In this document: in pieces, positions 62,130 to 64,000 of the stretch
How positions within the stretch are numbered: position 1 is the stretch's first letter
Layout: each line of letters begins with the position of its first letter
Assembly: GCF_030547185.1 (NCBI RefSeq)
Contig: NZ_JAUOQR010000004.1
Coordinates: 124,001-188,000, forward strand
DNA length: 64,000 bases
Direction: 5' to 3'
Source of the DNA: Neptuniibacter sp. 1_MG-2023
Lineage (GTDB): Bacteria > Pseudomonadota > Gammaproteobacteria > Pseudomonadales > Balneatricaceae
The notes under the pieces: model-generated
Databases searched by the model: none
Told to the model about the DNA's origin: nothing
The model's input: the letters and a program-made list of their open reading frames with translations, nothing else
Program-made: the position numbers and the translations under genes

Positions 62130-63443
62130 TTAAACTGGGGTGTAACCGTGCAACATCACATCATATACGGGACGTATAAGTGACTTTTCCATAACCCAAG
62201 CGATTTCACTTTTATCAAGAGGGTCTACAACCGGGAAGGGTAATGTGGTCATGGGCTCTAGGCTATAATCAAACTCCCAAAGCATGGCGTGGCCAACATC
62301 TAAGATCATGGGGCAAGATGTATAACCATTCCATTGAGCGGTTAATGGCTGATCTGTGATTAATGCTTGTAAGTTTTTGGCAATAATCGGTAATTGAGAT
62401 TTAACTGAGGCCGCTGTTTTTCCTATAGGTGTACCTACAGTGTCGCCTAGGCCAAACACATTGGGGTATCGTTTATGCTGTAGTGTGTATTTATCGACCT
62501 CTAAATATCCTTTAAAAACTGTTTCATCCACTAACTCTGACTCCCGTAAGCTTTTTACCGTTGTCATAGGCGGCACTATATGTATGAAGTCCCAATCCAT
62601 AGTACGTTGTGAATTATCAGCTAAAGTAAAGGTTGCGGTATGGGCTGCGCTGTCCAATGAGGTTAGTGTCTGCTCATAATTTGGAGTGATTTGTCGCTCA
62701 GCCCAAATCTCTTGTAAGCGTTTATCAAATGCTTTAACTGCAAATAAGTAGTTTTCAGCGGTAAAGTATTCAAAATTAAACGCATCTCGATTACCGGCCT
62801 GGCGGACAAAATACTCTATTAGGTTTGTTGCTTTCATTGGAGCGCCTGCACATTTCATGGCTCCTTGGGGGCGAGTAAACAGAGCTTGGCCACCTTTGCT
62901 TTGTGCAAATGCTAGCGCTTGCTTGTGACTGGCGATACCTGCTTCAGGGCTTAGGTAAATACTCGCGATATTGCCTTGTCCAATTTCGTTGATATCTAAG
63001 CCTTCAATCATGTCGTAGCGTAGTTCTAAGCCTGTAGCAACAATGAGGTAGTCATAGTTGAGTGCCTGTCCTGATGAAGTAATTACTTGATTATTATCAG
63101 GTTTATACTCTCTTACGGCTTCTGAAATCCATTTTACTTGGCTGTCTAAATAGGTTTCATTATCTTCGATAACTTTATCTTTGCTTTTATAAGCACCGGC
63201 CAAGAGTAATGTTTGCCCAGGTTGGTACCAGTGATAGCCGCGTGGATCTACGATAGTGATCTCTGCGCCATTAAAATAATGTAGCAGCTTATTTGATAAG
63301 GCAAGACCACCCGCACCACCACCGGTAATAAGGATTTTTGCTTTTGTGTCAGTTTTGCTTAACTCCCAAGCACCAAAGCCAAACGCCCCGGCAACACCTA
63401 GGGCTGCTCCGGTTTTAAGTAAATTTCGACGATTAATGGACAT
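62130..63443 (-). CDS. Sulfide:quinone oxidoreductase-family flavoprotein with Tat signal
   Basis: The 437-residue enzyme starts with a twin-arginine leader (INRRNLLKTGAALG, about 3-16) and then the FAD-binding KILITGGGAGGLALSNKL (about 30-47). Two Cys that match conserved SQR positions are seen: Cys198 in KCAGAP and Cys377 in YTSCPMILDVGHAML. ATGLELRYDMIEGL is also SQR-like. It would oxidise sulfide and reduce quinone. The third usual Cys is not seen, so it may be a variant type or flavocytochrome-like. The ATG at 63443 is preferred over the GTG at 63452. The gene lies just upstream of cydABX. Confidence 0.82.
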   Translation of the reverse strand: MSINRRNLLKTGAALGVAGAFGFGAWELSKTDTKAKILITGGGAGGLALSNKLLHYFNGAEITIVDPRGYHWYQPGQTLLLAGAYKSKDKVIEDNETYLDSQVKWISEAVREYKPDNNQVITSSGQALNYDYLIVATGLELRYDMIEGLDINEIGQGNIASIYLSPEAGIASHKQALAFAQSKGGQALFTRPQGAMKCAGAPMKATNLIEYFVRQAGNRDAFNFEYFTAENYLFAVKAFDKRLQEIWAERQITPNYEQTLTSLDSAAHTATFTLADNSQRTMDWDFIHIVPPMTTVKSLRESELVDETVFKGYLEVDKYTLQHKRYPNVFGLGDTVGTPIGKTAASVKSQLPIIAKNLQALITDQPLTAQWNGYTSCPMILDVGHAMLWEFDYSLEPMTTLPFPVVDPLDKSEIAWVMEKSLIRPVYDVMLHGYTPV

Positions 63444-63913
63444 AGTTATCACCTTTTTATAAATACTTTATAGGCTCTTGAAAGGGCTGAGAGTCTATGA
63501 TTAATAGGCGTATCTGCTTTGATCAGAGCTGGCTGTTATGTTTTATCTTTAAATACTTAAAGCAGATTGCATGCCAGTTATATTCCTTTATGTTATTTGT
63601 ATATAACTAAAGGCTCTTTGTGGAGATCCTGTCAACTTAGGCCGTTTTTTTAGCCTATATATCAGTTTGTTTGTGACATATATGGCATTTTATTTGCCAT
63701 ATTTTGTTTTTTAAGCGACCTGATTGGTCAACTAACTCAGCCTAAACCATCACTAAATATAGCTTTATGTTAAGTATATATCATATTAGTTATATCTTAT
63801 ATTTCGGTATTCTATTTTGAAGGCGTTTTATAGGTGCTATATGTATAGAGGCTATGGATAGGGGATTATGAGCCTGATCTAGAAAGCTAATCAGGCTCAT
63901 TTGAAATACGGGG
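63444..63913. other. 470-bp intergenic region before the last partial gene
   Basis: The region is AT-rich and contains a hairpin atatggca/tgccatat (63680-63687 with 63695-63702) followed by a T-run on the plus strand. A second inverted repeat (63868-63878 with 63890-63900) has an 11-bp stem and lies 13 bp after the partial gene's stop. No gene was found. Confidence 0.4.
63868..63900 (-). terminator. Inverted repeat after the partial gene at the right edge
   Basis: The 11-bp stem atgagcctgat with its complement, enclosing an 11-base loop in which three more pairs can form, lies 13 bp past the stop codon on the minus strand. No T-run follows, so termination would be weak. Confidence 0.45.
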
Positions 63914-64000
63914 TTATCGCATATCAAAAAGTTCTTGATGGAAATTTTTTGAGGGTATGCCCTTGGCTTGAAAGTCTTTACGTAATGTTTGGCCTAAAAG
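63914..64000 (-). CDS. 3' end of an unidentified gene
   Basis: A minus-strand frame enters from the right edge and ends at TAA 63914, giving 28 residues ending in KNFHQELFDMR. The frame is open to the window edge, and a hairpin follows its stop. I do not recognise the protein. The real gene extends beyond the window. Confidence 0.5.
   Translation of the reverse strand, partial: LLGQTLRKDFQAKGIPSKNFHQELFDMR

Noticed and set aside
63680-63710. ArsR-type sulfide-repressor operator upstream of the SQR-like gene
   Set aside because: The dyad has a T-run and looks like a terminator; it shows no clear match to known BigR/SqrR sites, so no operator is claimed.
1-64000. CRISPR arrays, insertion sequences, integrases or prophage genes
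   Set aside because: No regular repeat-spacer array, transposase, recombinase or phage structural gene could be recognised.

Overview
The window looks like chromosomal DNA of a moderately low-GC marine gammaproteobacterium, most likely an Oceanospirillaceae-type genus (inference). The supporting signs are TRAP transporters of the 2-oxo-acid type, an HutX/HutZ/TonB haem system, CydABX/CydDC, sulfide:quinone oxidoreductase, RimK and Lrp/DadA genes, and many large sensor proteins. No insertion sequence, phage, integrase or CRISPR array was seen; gene order is that of ordinary chromosome with long intergenic regulatory stretches.

Layout. 1-4900: a divergent truncated gene, then a complete TRAP transporter (binding protein, DctQ, DctM) behind a structured leader, followed by a second, very similar binding protein. 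5556-17415: a compact secretin/pseudopilin machine (small protein, three pseudopilins, PilM/PilN-like GspL, PilO, PilT-like ATPase, PilB/GspE, PilC/GspF, PilP, secretin). It is neither a standard T2SS nor a standard MSHA/T4P locus. 17481-25280: haem acquisition (HutZ, HutX, receptor, and divergently TonB-ExbB-ExbD-HmuTUV). 25314-38264: an Ap4A phosphorylase-like enzyme, a NarL-type two-component pair, an MCP, a tRNA-Val, a 1606-residue hybrid kinase with a diguanylate cyclase, and CorA. 38285-45089: RimK operon, an extracellular binding protein, an ABC exporter, MOSC and CPXCG proteins, and a DUF4405-like membrane protein. 45299-51193: D-/L-alanine metabolism (dadA-ridA-alr-ridA with divergent lrp, then an alanine/Na+ symporter). 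51392-54069: cytochrome c' with cytochrome b561, then fumarase. 54227-63443: cytochrome bd (cydDC, cydABX), a sigma-54 activator between the two cyd sets, and SQR. The window ends in the 3' end of an unidentified gene.

The two most interesting points are these. (1) The cydABX operon is preceded by a near-consensus -24/-12 sigma-54 promoter, and the gene just beyond its 3' end encodes a sigma-54 activator with a Cys/His-containing PAS-like sensor domain; SQR lies immediately upstream. Together these suggest a dedicated regulatory circuit for the sulfide-resistant oxidase. (2) The 12-kb pseudopilin locus has a GspL/PilM protein carrying an inserted MshEN (T2SSE_N)-like double repeat, a potential c-di-GMP input, together with both a PilT-like and a PilB-like ATPase. 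All functional statements come from reading motifs by eye; no database search was run.
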